Positions 49,601-58,336 of a DNA stretch of 64,000 bases are shown in pieces. The stretch spans positions 1 to 64,000 of the forward strand of contig DATLUO010000140.1 in NCBI GenBank assembly GCA_035533075.1, given 5' to 3'. The stretch's first letter is position 1; each line of letters starts with the position of its first letter. The position numbers were made by a program, and so were the translations under genes. Source of the stretch: Pirellulales bacterium (GTDB lineage Bacteria > Planctomycetota > Planctomycetia > Pirellulales > JAICIG01). The notes beneath the pieces were generated by a model. The model was given only the letters and a program-made list of their open reading frames with translations. It was not told the DNA's origin and searched no databases.

Positions 49601-50093
49601 CATGACGGCGCACGCGATGGTGGGCGACCGCGAGCGGTGTCTCGAATCGGGCATGGACGACTATCTCTCGAAACCGATCCGCGCGCGCGAGCTGTTGGCG
49701 GTGATCGAGCAGGTGATTGCCGGCGGGCAAAAGCCGCTCGACGGCGATTCGGAGCCGAGCGCCATCGACTGGGCGGCGGCGATCGACCGACTGCAAGGCG
49801 ATCGCGAGCTGATGGCGGAGTTGGTGGCGGTGATTCACCAGGAGGCCCCGCGACTCTTGGCGGAGGTGCGCGAGGCGGTCGAGCGCGGTGACGCCGCGGC
49901 GTTGAAGCTGGCCGCCCATACGCTCAAAGGCTCGCTCGGCAACTTTGCCGCAGCCAAGGCGGTCGAGGCCGCCAATCGGCTGGAGTTGATGGGCAAACAG
50001 AGCGACCTGAGCGAAGCCCCGCAGGCGCTTGCCGCACTCCAGCGCGAGCTCGACCGCTTTATGCCCGAACTCGAAGCCTGGAACCGGCGGTAA
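46635..50093 (+). CDS. Hybrid sensor histidine kinase: PAS x4, HisKA, HATPase, two receivers, Hpt
   Basis: 1152 residues, cytoplasmic (no membrane helix). Domain order: PAS 1 (~5-118), PAS 2 (~135-255), PAS 3 (~262-380), PAS 4 (~385-505). Then HisKA with H529 in NMSHEIRTPMNGI, HATPase_c (~620-745, DTGIGVPAEKQ and GGTGLGLAIARKLIEMMGG), receiver 1 (~775-895, D820), receiver 2 (~910-1030, D959) and a C-terminal Hpt (H1095 in LAAHTLKGSLGNF). This is a complete internal phosphorelay of the BarA/ArcB type ending in an Hpt that hands the phosphate to a separate response regulator; none is adjacent. The PAS domains probably bind redox or small-molecule ligands. Confidence 0.95.
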   Translation: MSDILDLVSSLFDQSDDAVCLATLHTELFYLNPAGRQLLGIEAETGFAGTRLRDVYSDETRDRLRADAFPTVRASGRWSGNGQMRRSGTDVPIDVHITAFLVQHPRKDKPVCLALVHRTSGDLQRAVEAESLRRAVVESSIDPIVAVNHEGLVTEFNPAAERVFRRRRAEVLGRRSDDILFPPPDAGGEPERVERHVAAGEGSMLGRRTEVVAMRAGGQTFPAEMAMTISRAQGKAVFTFFFRDISERKRTEQALRDSEALYHSLVENLPMNVFRKDEQGRFTFANRLFCETLAVRNEQVIGKTDFDFYQAELAEKYRRDDEHVLETGQVLEAVEEHRKADGSKIYVQVFKTPVRDADGRTVGTQCMFWDVTARKQTEEALRESQQRLQSILDNARAVIYVKGIDGRYVLVNRLFESLFHIRRGEALGKSDLDLFPPEMAEAFRANDQRVLAAGAPLQFEEVAPHDDGAHTYISTKFLLYDSSGVPHALCGISTDITERKHAEVELQKAKEAAEAASMAKSVFLANMSHEIRTPMNGIIGMTELVLDTPLSPEQREYLKLVKESADSLLTVINDVLDFSKVEAGKLDLVEIPFALRDTLGDTMKSLAFRAHTKGLELACHVAADVPDYVTGDSGRLRQVLTNLVGNAVKFTDQGEVVVDVQRQPAEGEGLELHFCIADTGIGVPAEKQAMIFEAFEQADSSTTRRYGGTGLGLAIARKLIEMMGGRVWLESEEGKGSRFHFTVRVSPAQRPPTQLRVEPATLLDLPVLIVDDNATNRRILVEMLQNWRMRPTAVEGGRAALSAMRQAADDGRPFSLVLLDANMPDVDGFQLADEINRHPQLAGATIMMLTSGDRPDDVRRCRQLGIASYLMKPVKQSELFDAIVGALGSRSAAGPPAEEPVVAPPGRHLRVLLAEDSVVNQKLAVYLLEKWGHQVTVANNGHEAVARAEAGPFDLVLMDVQMPEMDGLEATAIIRRREAAAGAHVPIVAMTAHAMVGDRERCLESGMDDYLSKPIRARELLAVIEQVIAGGQKPLDGDSEPSAIDWAAAIDRLQGDRELMAELVAVIHQEAPRLLAEVREAVERGDAAALKLAAHTLKGSLGNFAAAKAVEAANRLELMGKQSDLSEAPQALAALQRELDRFMPELEAWNRR

Positions 50094-50286
50094 GGTTTCG
50101 ACCTGCCGACCAGTTTCAGCGGCAATCGGCCGCCGAGCCTAAGCCCGGCCAACTCCCCAGCCGCGGCGCCATCGAGGTCAAGTTGGCACTGCCGCAACCT
50201 GTTCGAGGCAATGGTCCGGCGACGAAATCGGCCAAACACGCCGAGCATGCCAAAGACCTCAAGATCGCCGCACCATTGGGAACACC

Positions 50287-51516
50287 CTACCTCACGATGG
50301 GCACGATGCGCTTGGCGGTCAGGTGCTGCGCTTGACGTTCGGGCATATAGCCCAGGCTGCCGTTGATGCCGACGTCCTGGTTCAAATACCGCCGAAGATT
50401 CACGCCGGGAGCGGGCGAGACGTAGGCCGACACGCGGCCTGCGGCGTCGACCAGCGCGAACTGCGGCAACCGCGGATCGAGCGACGAAAGCTGCGTCAAG
50501 CGGCCCACGCCGTCGTAGCGCAGCGGTGACAAGGCGGCAACTGGCGACGTTCCCGCGGCCGGTCCGGCCACGGCGCGGTCCGAGCGATGCCGACCGGCCG
50601 GCACATCCATCACCGCCAGATAGCGGTGCTGGATGTCGGCGAATTTGTCGATCTTCCGCAACACTCTGCGAATGCGGCCGCGCTCGAGCGCCGTCTCGGA
50701 GCGCTCGATCGCTTCCTCGGCCTCGCGACGAAGAAGCGTCAGATCCCACTGGGGAGGATCCGCCGTCACCATCGCCGACAACGCCAGGTCGAGGTCTTCG
50801 GCTTCTTCCTTCAGGTCCGCCTTGGGCTGACGCTCTTCGCTCCGGAGACGCTGCACGCGGCCATCGTCGTCCGCTTCGGGGGCAAGGGCGTCGTCTTCCG
50901 GCTCGTCGTCGATCTTGGGCGGCGGCGCGGCACGGCGCGACCTGCGCTTGGCCGCGGAGCCCGACCCCGGCCCGTCATGCGACGCCTGACGGACCCAGCG
51001 GTCGCGCTTCTTTTCGTTGGGTTCCTCGATCTGCCGCTCGAGCTGATGGGCCGGGATCCAGCGGAATTCGCCCGTCGGCGGCGCGATTTTGTACCACGCT
51101 CGGGCGATGCCCCCCGATTCAATCTCCTGGGCTTCGAGAATCCGGACCTGGTCGCCGTCGTTGAGGCGTACCTGGATGACGTCCCGCATATTGCTGAAGG
51201 CGCTGCCCACACGCACGGCGACGTGATTGCCCGTCACCACGCCGATGTTTCCTTGCCGCGGCTCGACGAAGTCGGCCGAGACCCAGCTAAAGGCGTCGTC
51301 GGGCGGACGGACGGCATACCATCCGCCGGGACCGTGCCGAACGACTTCGACTTGCTGTCCGCGACGGAGCCTGGCGACGGGGTAATAGGCCTCGCCCGGT
51401 CCGCTGCGAAGATAGGCCTCGGACGCGGTAACGAAGGTCGTGTAGGGAAACGGCTCGGCCCAGGCCGGCGCCGCGCAGCAAGCGACGCAGGCCGCGATCG
51501 CCAGGCGAAGCGTCAT
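50287..51516 (-). CDS. Secreted protein with two SH3-like domains
   Basis: 409 residues. Signal peptide (LAIAACVACCAAPAWAEP). Bacterial SH3 domain 1 (~28-90: ASEAYLRSGPGEAYYPVARL, then RRGQQVEVVRHGPGGWYAVR) and domain 2 (~95-165: NHVAVRVGSAFSNMRDVIQV ... WYKIAPPTGEFRWIPAHQLE). Then a basic/acidic disordered region (~180-235) and a C-terminal helical part (~245-409) with no family recognised. SH3b domains often bind peptidoglycan. It lies just downstream of the two VWA genes on the same strand; the spacer to the giant VWA gene is 77 bases, so co-transcription is possible. Confidence 0.8.
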   Translation of the reverse strand: MTLRLAIAACVACCAAPAWAEPFPYTTFVTASEAYLRSGPGEAYYPVARLRRGQQVEVVRHGPGGWYAVRPPDDAFSWVSADFVEPRQGNIGVVTGNHVAVRVGSAFSNMRDVIQVRLNDGDQVRILEAQEIESGGIARAWYKIAPPTGEFRWIPAHQLERQIEEPNEKKRDRWVRQASHDGPGSGSAAKRRSRRAAPPPKIDDEPEDDALAPEADDDGRVQRLRSEERQPKADLKEEAEDLDLALSAMVTADPPQWDLTLLRREAEEAIERSETALERGRIRRVLRKIDKFADIQHRYLAVMDVPAGRHRSDRAVAGPAAGTSPVAALSPLRYDGVGRLTQLSSLDPRLPQFALVDAAGRVSAYVSPAPGVNLRRYLNQDVGINGSLGYMPERQAQHLTAKRIVPIVR

Positions 51517-51593
51517 CGCGCAGCCTCGTGTCGGAAGTGAGATGGAAGTGCAGCGGGCTTGTACCGAAAATCGGCGGGCCCCTCAAGGGCAGA

Positions 51594-54500
51594 TTAGAAA
51601 CCACCCAATCCTTTGCCGCCGGCGCCGCTGCCGCCGAAGCCGGAGGAGCCGCCGCCGCCACCGCTCGAACCACTGGCGCCAGTCACGTAGTTGAACGTGT
51701 TGACCTGCCCGATCGCGGAAAAGAAGGGGATCGGCGAGACCCGCACGTAGCGCCGGTCGGCCGAAATCACCGCGCTGGTGAACATCGATGCGCCTTGAGG
51801 CAGCGATATGATCACCGGCTGATAACCCGCCGCGCCGCGGAGGAAAAAGGGATTGTTGGGGTTGAGGCCGCGGGGAAGTTCGCCGGGCTGCTTGGCCCGC
51901 GAGCGGGCCATGCTGCCGGCCGCGCCGGGATCGTTCATGGCATTGAGCTGCGCGGCGAGTTGCCAGGTGACGGCGGCCTGATTGGCCACGGCGTTGACGA
52001 GCTGCTGTTGCTCCAGCGGCTCGGTCCGCCGGCCGTCCGTCAGATCGACCATGCAGACCGCCTCAGTGCCGCTCAGGTCGACCTGCTTGGTCATCTCCCC
52101 CTGTTTCTTGGACCAATAATGCCAGAAGACCTTGACGGTGACTTTGTCGGCGGTGACTTTTCCCCACACGCGCCGGACTCGAATGCGGTATTCGCCGCTG
52201 AACCCCTTGGGGCAGATATAGGCTTCTTGAGCCCCTTCGGCCTTCCGCTCTTCTTTTTTCGAGCGCGCCACCGAGTCGCCCAGCATGATTCCGCCCGACA
52301 GCGTGCGCGGCATACGGAAGGAGCAAACGGTGCCCCCCGGCTCCTCCACCAGCAGGTCGACGTCGGCCTCGCCGGTCCACGAGACGATCACCACCAGATC
52401 GCGGACCAGGGCCTCCTTGACCTCTTTTTCATATTGCTCGGCCTCTTCGGTTCGGTTTTCCGATTTCAGCCGTGCCAGCGTGGCCTCGGCCACGTTGACG
52501 CCGCTGTCCCATATATCGATCTGCTTGTTGGGCCAGGGCTGGCTGAGGATGCCGATGGTGGCCCACTTGATGGCGTCCAGATCGTCGAGCTTCTGAGCGA
52601 GCTGCAGGCCAAAAATGTAGGGGTCCGGCCACGCCGGCAGTCCCTTGCTGAGCTGCCGAAAGAGCTGCAAGGCCCGCTTGTCGAGTCCCAGGCGGCTCAT
52701 ATATTGCGCCAAGTACATGACCTCGATCGGATTGCTGGCGAAGTCGAGTGCCGAGAGCAACACGCGCTCGATCTCCTCGGGATCGCGCTGATCTGCCTGC
52801 AACGCCAGTGCCAGGGCCTCGTACATCCAAGGCTGGCCTTGCTTGTTCCGCAAGGCGGCGTAGAGCAATCCGATCACGTGATCGAACTTGCGGCCCTTCA
52901 TCAGTTGGCGAACGGTTTCGCGCACCGAGGCTTCCGACGGGGCCTTGTCGCCCGTATGGGCGGCGAAGTAATCGTTCCACGCCGTGTCCGGATCGGCCCC
53001 TTCCTTGAATTCGATCTTGATCGGCTCGATTTTTTCGTTGCGGGGCCGCGGCTGACCGATTCCGGCAACGGGCTTCTTGGGCGCCTCGGCCCCGACCGGT
53101 CGCTTCGCCGCAGCTTTGCCGTTTGCGGCGGCGCCCTTGGCCCCGGCACCCTTGGACGTGTCGGCCGGCTTTGCGCCTTTGTCCTGCTTCTTCATCTTCA
53201 GGTCGTCCTTGACGGCGAAGGCGCGAAAGCCGGAGCGCTTTTCGGCGGGCACGTTAAACATGCCGCGGCCACCCATGCTTTGAACCGGGATCACCAGGTC
53301 GCCCACCGGGTAGACGCGGGTGCTCAACATGTTTTCCGCCTCGGTCTTGCTGGTGATCATCAGCACTTCGTTGCGGATCACGTAGGTCAAATCCAGCTCG
53401 CTCAGCAGCAGCTTGAGCGCCGAGCGGAGCGTAATGCCCTTGATGCTGCGGGTGATGGCCGTGTCGCTGGCGGTGCCGGCGTCGGCCAGGGCCTTTTCGT
53501 CGAGCTGGATTTCGATGCCGTGCCGCTGCTTGAGGTACTCGACCACGTCGCTCAGCGGCTGCTCGGCAAAGTCGATCTCCGTCGGCTCGTCGAGCGCTTG
53601 CAGAATCCTCATCTCGTTCGGGCCGTGCTCCAGCAGGTCGACCGCCTTGTACTTTTTGCGGCGCTCGGTGAGCAACTGCCAGACCTCGGGGTCGGGATAA
53701 ATGATCGGCGGCTCGTCGGCCGTGGGCACGTGCGAGAGCTCGATCTGGAACAAAGCGTCGACGAAGCCTTTTCGCCGCATGTCGAGCACGGCGTTGGTGT
53801 CGGCCTGATAGCCGAGCATGCGGGCCGTCAACTCCGCGCCTCGCAGGCCGGCCCTGCCGGGCAGCATCTCTTCGGCGATGTCGGCCAGCGCCTCGGCGTC
53901 GCGATAACGTTCTTCATCCATCAGCGCGCCGAAACGCGACATGATCTGGTCGACCTTCTCCTCTTGCAAGAAAAGCTCGCGGACGATTCGCTCGCGCGCC
54001 TCTCCTTCGGCAACGATCTGTTGCCGTTGCAAGGTCTGCTCTTCCTTCAAGATTGCCATGCGGTTCGCCGCTCGGAGGGTGGCCACGATCTTGCTGACGA
54101 GCTGCGCCCGCACTTCGGTGCTCAGTTCCGAGGCCTGCTGCACTTTGTCCATCAGCAGCTTGAGATCGTTGCGCGTCGCTTCGGGATCGAGGGCCATGCC
54201 GGCGTTGGCCTTGCTCAGGGCATTGTTCACCTCGGCGCGCAGGAAGCCTTCCACCACGCGGTTCTGCCGCTCAAGTTCGTTGAGCAACTCGCCGTCGGCC
54301 GCTTCGGCGGCAGCGCGGCCCGCGGGTGCCGGCGGCAGTTTTTCCGCCGGCGCCCGCTTCATGCTCAGATCGTTGCCGCCCTTTTGACGCACGCGCATTG
54401 CCGCGGCGCGCACGTTCGACGCCTCGACGTTCTCCGAATCGAGCTTTTCCGCCGCGTCGGCAAGCTGGGCGGCGTCGTTCGGTCGACCAAAAGCCAATGC

Positions 54501-55622
54501 CTGTTCTCCCAGCATCGCCAATGCCTGGGCGCCCAGATTCACGCGCCGCCGCAATTCGGCCAGTCCCACGCTGCCCACCGTCGGCAGGCCCAGGCCCTTG
54601 CCCGGCGAGATCGCCTCGACCACTCTCGCCAGGTAGGCGTTATCCGGCGACGATGCGCCGGGCGTCAGCTTCCATTCGAGCGTCACCAGTTTGCCGTTCA
54701 AGTCGCCGGTCAGCTTGATGGCCAAGGGCTGCTTTGCTTCGGCCGCCTTCGAGTCGAGAGAGCCCAAGAGGATGGTGTCGCGGTCGAACCGCAGGGGCGG
54801 CACCGGCCGGGGATAGGCCTGTTTGACCGCCTGGGGAAAATCGACGGCCGCGGGCCAGACGACGGCCGAGCGTGCGACGGCGGCCAGATAACGTCCGAAC
54901 TTGCGACCGTCGGAGCGATCGTCGTCGAAGACCACCATGCCGCCCGCATGGTTCGCCAACGCGGCCAACAACTCGCTGACCACGCGCGGGCCGATGGCAT
55001 AACTGTTGAAGGAAAGCCGGCTCTCGACCAATCGTTCCGTGAACTGCTTCAGATCGTCGAAGGTCAGCAAATTGGCGACGCTGAATCCATCGCCGATATA
55101 CAAGATGGAGCGAGTACGTCCCGCCTCGTCGCCGGCGGCCGCCACCTCCAACGCCGCATTGAGCGCGGCCCGCAGGTCGGTCGAACCCAATGGCACGCGG
55201 CGGTCCAGCGCGGCCAGCGCCCGTTGCATGGCCTCGCTCGACGGCGCGACTGGCAAATCGTTGAGCTTGACGGCGTTGACGTCAACCGCCACCAGCGCGG
55301 CCCGGTCGTTTGCCGACAAGCTGCCCAGTACGGTACGCAACGCTTCCAGCGCCTTGGCGCGATACGCGCCGATCTGGCTGGCCGAGGTATCGAAGAGCAC
55401 GATCAGATCGAGCGGCGCGGCGGTCGGCTGGGGCACCGACGGGGAGAGCTTCAGCGCGAAAAAGGTCGGCCCGCCAGGTTTGGCGAAGGTCTCCCATACC
55501 GAGGGCGTCGAAGGTTTTGCTTCGGCGCCCACAACATCTCTGACCATCGCCGCTTGCGCGCAAACGCCGACGACGGCGAGCGCGGCCAACCATGCCGATC
55601 GGGACCGACCAACGTGAGACAT
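51594..55622 (-). CDS. Giant secreted VWA protein with a secretin/TonB short N-terminal (STN)-like domain
   Basis: 1342 residues from ATG 55622. Signal peptide (AWLAALAVVGVCAQAA). VWA domain (~50-230, D-x-S-x-S in LIVLFDTSASQIGAY), a long helical region (~330-620, coiled-coil-like), an STN-like domain (~680-770: LSDVVEYLKQRHGIEIQLDE ... LRSALKLLLSELDLTYVIRN). Then a linker with repeated KGAG/AAANGKAAAKRP, a TPR-like part (~900-1060) and a C-terminal segment with a Gly/Ser tail (GGGGGSSGFGGSGAGGKG). STN domains normally sit in secretins and TonB receptors. Having one with a VWA domain suggests an envelope-spanning scaffold; function unknown. The next gene upstream is another VWA protein. Confidence 0.85.
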   Translation of the reverse strand: MSHVGRSRSAWLAALAVVGVCAQAAMVRDVVGAEAKPSTPSVWETFAKPGGPTFFALKLSPSVPQPTAAPLDLIVLFDTSASQIGAYRAKALEALRTVLGSLSANDRAALVAVDVNAVKLNDLPVAPSSEAMQRALAALDRRVPLGSTDLRAALNAALEVAAAGDEAGRTRSILYIGDGFSVANLLTFDDLKQFTERLVESRLSFNSYAIGPRVVSELLAALANHAGGMVVFDDDRSDGRKFGRYLAAVARSAVVWPAAVDFPQAVKQAYPRPVPPLRFDRDTILLGSLDSKAAEAKQPLAIKLTGDLNGKLVTLEWKLTPGASSPDNAYLARVVEAISPGKGLGLPTVGSVGLAELRRRVNLGAQALAMLGEQALAFGRPNDAAQLADAAEKLDSENVEASNVRAAAMRVRQKGGNDLSMKRAPAEKLPPAPAGRAAAEAADGELLNELERQNRVVEGFLRAEVNNALSKANAGMALDPEATRNDLKLLMDKVQQASELSTEVRAQLVSKIVATLRAANRMAILKEEQTLQRQQIVAEGEARERIVRELFLQEEKVDQIMSRFGALMDEERYRDAEALADIAEEMLPGRAGLRGAELTARMLGYQADTNAVLDMRRKGFVDALFQIELSHVPTADEPPIIYPDPEVWQLLTERRKKYKAVDLLEHGPNEMRILQALDEPTEIDFAEQPLSDVVEYLKQRHGIEIQLDEKALADAGTASDTAITRSIKGITLRSALKLLLSELDLTYVIRNEVLMITSKTEAENMLSTRVYPVGDLVIPVQSMGGRGMFNVPAEKRSGFRAFAVKDDLKMKKQDKGAKPADTSKGAGAKGAAANGKAAAKRPVGAEAPKKPVAGIGQPRPRNEKIEPIKIEFKEGADPDTAWNDYFAAHTGDKAPSEASVRETVRQLMKGRKFDHVIGLLYAALRNKQGQPWMYEALALALQADQRDPEEIERVLLSALDFASNPIEVMYLAQYMSRLGLDKRALQLFRQLSKGLPAWPDPYIFGLQLAQKLDDLDAIKWATIGILSQPWPNKQIDIWDSGVNVAEATLARLKSENRTEEAEQYEKEVKEALVRDLVVIVSWTGEADVDLLVEEPGGTVCSFRMPRTLSGGIMLGDSVARSKKEERKAEGAQEAYICPKGFSGEYRIRVRRVWGKVTADKVTVKVFWHYWSKKQGEMTKQVDLSGTEAVCMVDLTDGRRTEPLEQQQLVNAVANQAAVTWQLAAQLNAMNDPGAAGSMARSRAKQPGELPRGLNPNNPFFLRGAAGYQPVIISLPQGASMFTSAVISADRRYVRVSPIPFFSAIGQVNTFNYVTGASGSSGGGGGSSGFGGSGAGGKGLGGF

Positions 55623-55995
55623 CTGTATGACTCCAACAAGAAGTGTGCGCCGTCTGCACCGGGCCACTGGGATGCGCGGCGTAGGCGACGACCAAGCCTG
55701 ATCTCCGTCCGTGAAATTGTGCCGGACGAACACCCGTTAGTCTATTACATTGAGAACCGTTATGCCAACAAAAACGGACATTCCGGGGGCATATTTTTTC
55801 ATCGTCGCCCTTCCGCGTAAAGAGGGATTAAATTTGCCCGCGGCCCGGCCACCGGAACCCCTCGACTGGCGAGGTGGCCGATTCCGCCACCTGGCCTCGT
55901 TGCGGTTGACTCGCTTCGCCGGCCCGCCATGCCTTAAACCATGGCGGCTAAAGGAGTTGGCTTCGATCGATTCTCGGCCGCGTGAAGCTCTTGGT
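55623..55995. other. Spacer with hairpins and one end of the MITE-like element
   Basis: No gene found. It holds a hairpin with arms AGGTGGC and GCCACCT (55872-55892), a hairpin with arms CGCCATG and CATGGCG (55925-55946) and the sequence TTCTCGGCCGCGTGAAG (55971-55987), which equals the right terminal repeat of the MITE-like element. The hairpins lie just past the stop of the 55996-58077 gene (minus strand) and could end its transcript. The promoter of the giant VWA gene (start 55622) should also be in this stretch but was not identified. Confidence 0.55.
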
Positions 55996-58077
55996 TTAGA
56001 GATTCGGCACTTTGACGCTGCCGCGTCGAGGATCGTAGAAGGCTTCGATCAGTTCGACACCGAAGCCGCGGTGCAATTCCCATTCGGCACGAGCGGCATA
56101 GGGCGTCCCCGGATGCAGCCGGACGATTTCTTTCAGCAAAGTCGTGGCCCGCTCGAGGTCGGCTTTCGTCTTGTCGCCGGTGATCGTTTGCTTGCGGGTG
56201 CGAATGTCCCAGTGCGTGGTCGGCTTGTCGGTGCCCAACGGATTGGTGATTTCCTTGGGGTGCTTGACAAATTCCTCCAGATAGGCGGCGTATTCCTGGA
56301 TACGGATCCGATAGGCAATCACCTGCGCATACATCAGGTCGTAGCTGGCCTGCCAGCGAAAGCTTTGCTCCCGGCTGCGCAAGGGCTTCACCTTGTCGAG
56401 CATCTTCTCGGCCTGCAGCAGATACTCGTACATGCCAAGGGCCGTCTGGTGGTTTTCGGCGGCCGCCTTGGCAAACTCCTGCTGGTCGATCGGGAAGGTC
56501 ACCCGCACGGTGCAGTATTTCGACGACTTGGGGTTGTAGGGGTTCAGATCGATGATGATCTGCCAGAGCGTGCTGCGCAACTTGCTCTTGTCGCGCTGCT
56601 TGAGGTACTCGGCCCGCGAACTAAGGTCGGGCAAGTAGGGCCGCATCCGCTCCAGTTCATACTTGCGGTCGTCGCGGGCCACCAGGTTCACTTCGGGGCT
56701 GGGCAACATAAAGAACACGCCGCCCGTCTCCCGTGCCAACCGCACCTGCTCGTAGGGGCCGAAACCGCTGGGATGCGCGTCCCAGCGCCGCGTGAAGCCG
56801 TCGATTTGCAACTGTTCGGGCAAGGGCGTTTCCGGACCGCGATTGATCCGCAGCCAGAAGTGGATCTTGGTCTGCGGGTCGATCCAGCGCATGTGGGCGT
56901 AGGGGTATCCGAACACCGCCTCGCGGCCCAGCGCATACACGGCGCAACGCGTGTCGCGGGCCTCTTTGACGGCCGCCTCCAGGTTCTGAAAGCTGTCTTC
57001 TTCCTCGCCGCTTTCGTCGGTGACGAGGATCAACGCGAGCTGCCTCCTGCCCGACGTGGCGTACTTGTGGAAGGCCGAGATCGAGTACTGCACGGCGCTG
57101 CACATCATTTCCTTGCCCGTCTTGTCGATGGGCACCTCACCGATGGCGGTGCGGATGTCGTCGGCGTTGGCCGTGGGCTTGGGTGTGTGGATTTTGAACT
57201 CGGCCCCATAGCTGGTGACGGCGCCCATCAGTGCATCGCCGGCGGCGACATCTGCCAAGCCCAGTTCCTTATAGACGCGGTCGATGCGGTCGCGAATCTC
57301 CTGCTGATCGTCCTTCATGCTCTCCGACTGATCGAAGCACCAGATGACCAGCACTTTGCCTTTCGAGAGCATGTGCAGGATTTCGTGCGTGATGCGGTCC
57401 ATGGCCTCCTGATAGCTATCGACAATGGCCTGCGGCTCGCCGAGCGTTCCTTGCGGCACTTCCGCGTTGAACGCCGCCCCCGACGAGTTGAACTCGACCA
57501 GATCGCCGACATTCACCGACGGAGAGTCCGTCTCGGCCACCGTGCGGTCGATCGTCGGCTGCGAGACGCCCGCAATGGCCACGCTGCCCGCCGTGGTGGC
57601 GACGGGCGAAGAGCTGACCAAGGCCAGCGTCTTGGCCGGATCGATTTTCGTCTCCAGCACCTCGTTCAAGAGCTCGTCGGGGCGGTCGAGCACGGCGGCT
57701 TCGAGTTCGGCGAAATGAGGTTTGATGAGCTGAGGCAAGAACCACATGCCGAGCAGAATCAACAGAACCAGATGCACCGCCGCCGAAAAGCAGACGCCGG
57801 TACCGAAACGCATGGCCCAGGCCGGCAACCAGCGGCGCCGGCGGGATTCGGCCCCCTCGGCGGCAACCGCGGTCGGAGATGAAGAGGAAAGCGGTACAAC
57901 CGACGCCGACGCAGCCTTGCTCTCGGCGGCATCCGTCAACGGTTTGGCGACGCGCTCTTTTTTGCCGGCAGCAACGCGTGGCTTGGTCCGTGGTACGGCC
58001 GGCACCGGCGATGGCTCGTCCGCCGGTGAAGATCGCAACAGCCCCGAGCCCCCGTCGGCGTGTGCCTGCTCGCTCAT
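55996..58077 (-). CDS. Membrane-anchored VWA protein with TPR-like C-terminus
   Basis: 693 residues; GGGAGAG 6 bases before ATG 58077. A long cytoplasmic N-terminus (~1-85, Ala/Ser/Pro rich) precedes one membrane helix (~95-117: VCFSAAVHLVLLILLGMWFL). After it, a linker leads to a VWA domain (~240-460: KVLVIWCFDQSESMKDDQQE, with D-Q-S-x-S and the late LILVTDESGEE) and a helical C-terminus (~540-693) with TPR-like ATTLLKEIVRLHPGTPYAAR. It is the first gene of a VWA-VWA-SH3 series on this strand and is likely to work with them in the envelope. VWA domains usually bind proteins through a metal site, which is intact here. Confidence 0.85.
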   Translation of the reverse strand: MSEQAHADGGSGLLRSSPADEPSPVPAVPRTKPRVAAGKKERVAKPLTDAAESKAASASVVPLSSSSPTAVAAEGAESRRRRWLPAWAMRFGTGVCFSAAVHLVLLILLGMWFLPQLIKPHFAELEAAVLDRPDELLNEVLETKIDPAKTLALVSSSPVATTAGSVAIAGVSQPTIDRTVAETDSPSVNVGDLVEFNSSGAAFNAEVPQGTLGEPQAIVDSYQEAMDRITHEILHMLSKGKVLVIWCFDQSESMKDDQQEIRDRIDRVYKELGLADVAAGDALMGAVTSYGAEFKIHTPKPTANADDIRTAIGEVPIDKTGKEMMCSAVQYSISAFHKYATSGRRQLALILVTDESGEEEDSFQNLEAAVKEARDTRCAVYALGREAVFGYPYAHMRWIDPQTKIHFWLRINRGPETPLPEQLQIDGFTRRWDAHPSGFGPYEQVRLARETGGVFFMLPSPEVNLVARDDRKYELERMRPYLPDLSSRAEYLKQRDKSKLRSTLWQIIIDLNPYNPKSSKYCTVRVTFPIDQQEFAKAAAENHQTALGMYEYLLQAEKMLDKVKPLRSREQSFRWQASYDLMYAQVIAYRIRIQEYAAYLEEFVKHPKEITNPLGTDKPTTHWDIRTRKQTITGDKTKADLERATTLLKEIVRLHPGTPYAARAEWELHRGFGVELIEAFYDPRRGSVKVPNL

Positions 58078-58135
58078 GTCTACTCTCCCAAGGGTTACCG
58101 CCTAGTTTCAGTTTATCGCCGCTGGCCGCTGTGTG

Positions 58136-58240
58136 TAAGGTGGGCCAGCGAGCTTGCGAGCGCCGGCCCAGCCCTGATTTTGGATTTTCGATTTTGGATT
58201 TTGGATTGGCCCTAATCCAAAATCCGAAATCCAAAATACT
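58136..58240. repeat. Palindromic repeat (GGTGGGACCAGCG family) next to an inverted GATTTTGG array
   Basis: 58136-58175 is a copy of the GGTGGGCCAGCGAGCTTGCG palindrome. It is followed by GATTTTGGATTTTCGATTTT and, after a short loop, by the inverse CCAAAATCCGAAATCCAAAA (to 58240), so the array forms a hairpin. It occupies the divergent spacer between the VWA gene and moaC. Confidence 0.8.
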
Positions 58241-58336
58241 GGCTCCGGTTAATCCTGACCCTCGTTTACGGTTACGTTCATGCAAAGGACCGCCCCCTCG
58301 ACGCGGAGCAATACCGTCTTAAAATGGGGAAACCCA

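Noticed and set aside
46746-49919. A long antisense open frame (over 1000 codons) opposite the hybrid kinase
   Set aside because: It is the mirror of a GC-rich gene with strong codon bias. The opposite strand encodes a complete hybrid kinase with all catalytic residues. Frames of the same kind oppose the VWA gene (51528-55820) and the PVC gene (12078-14351).
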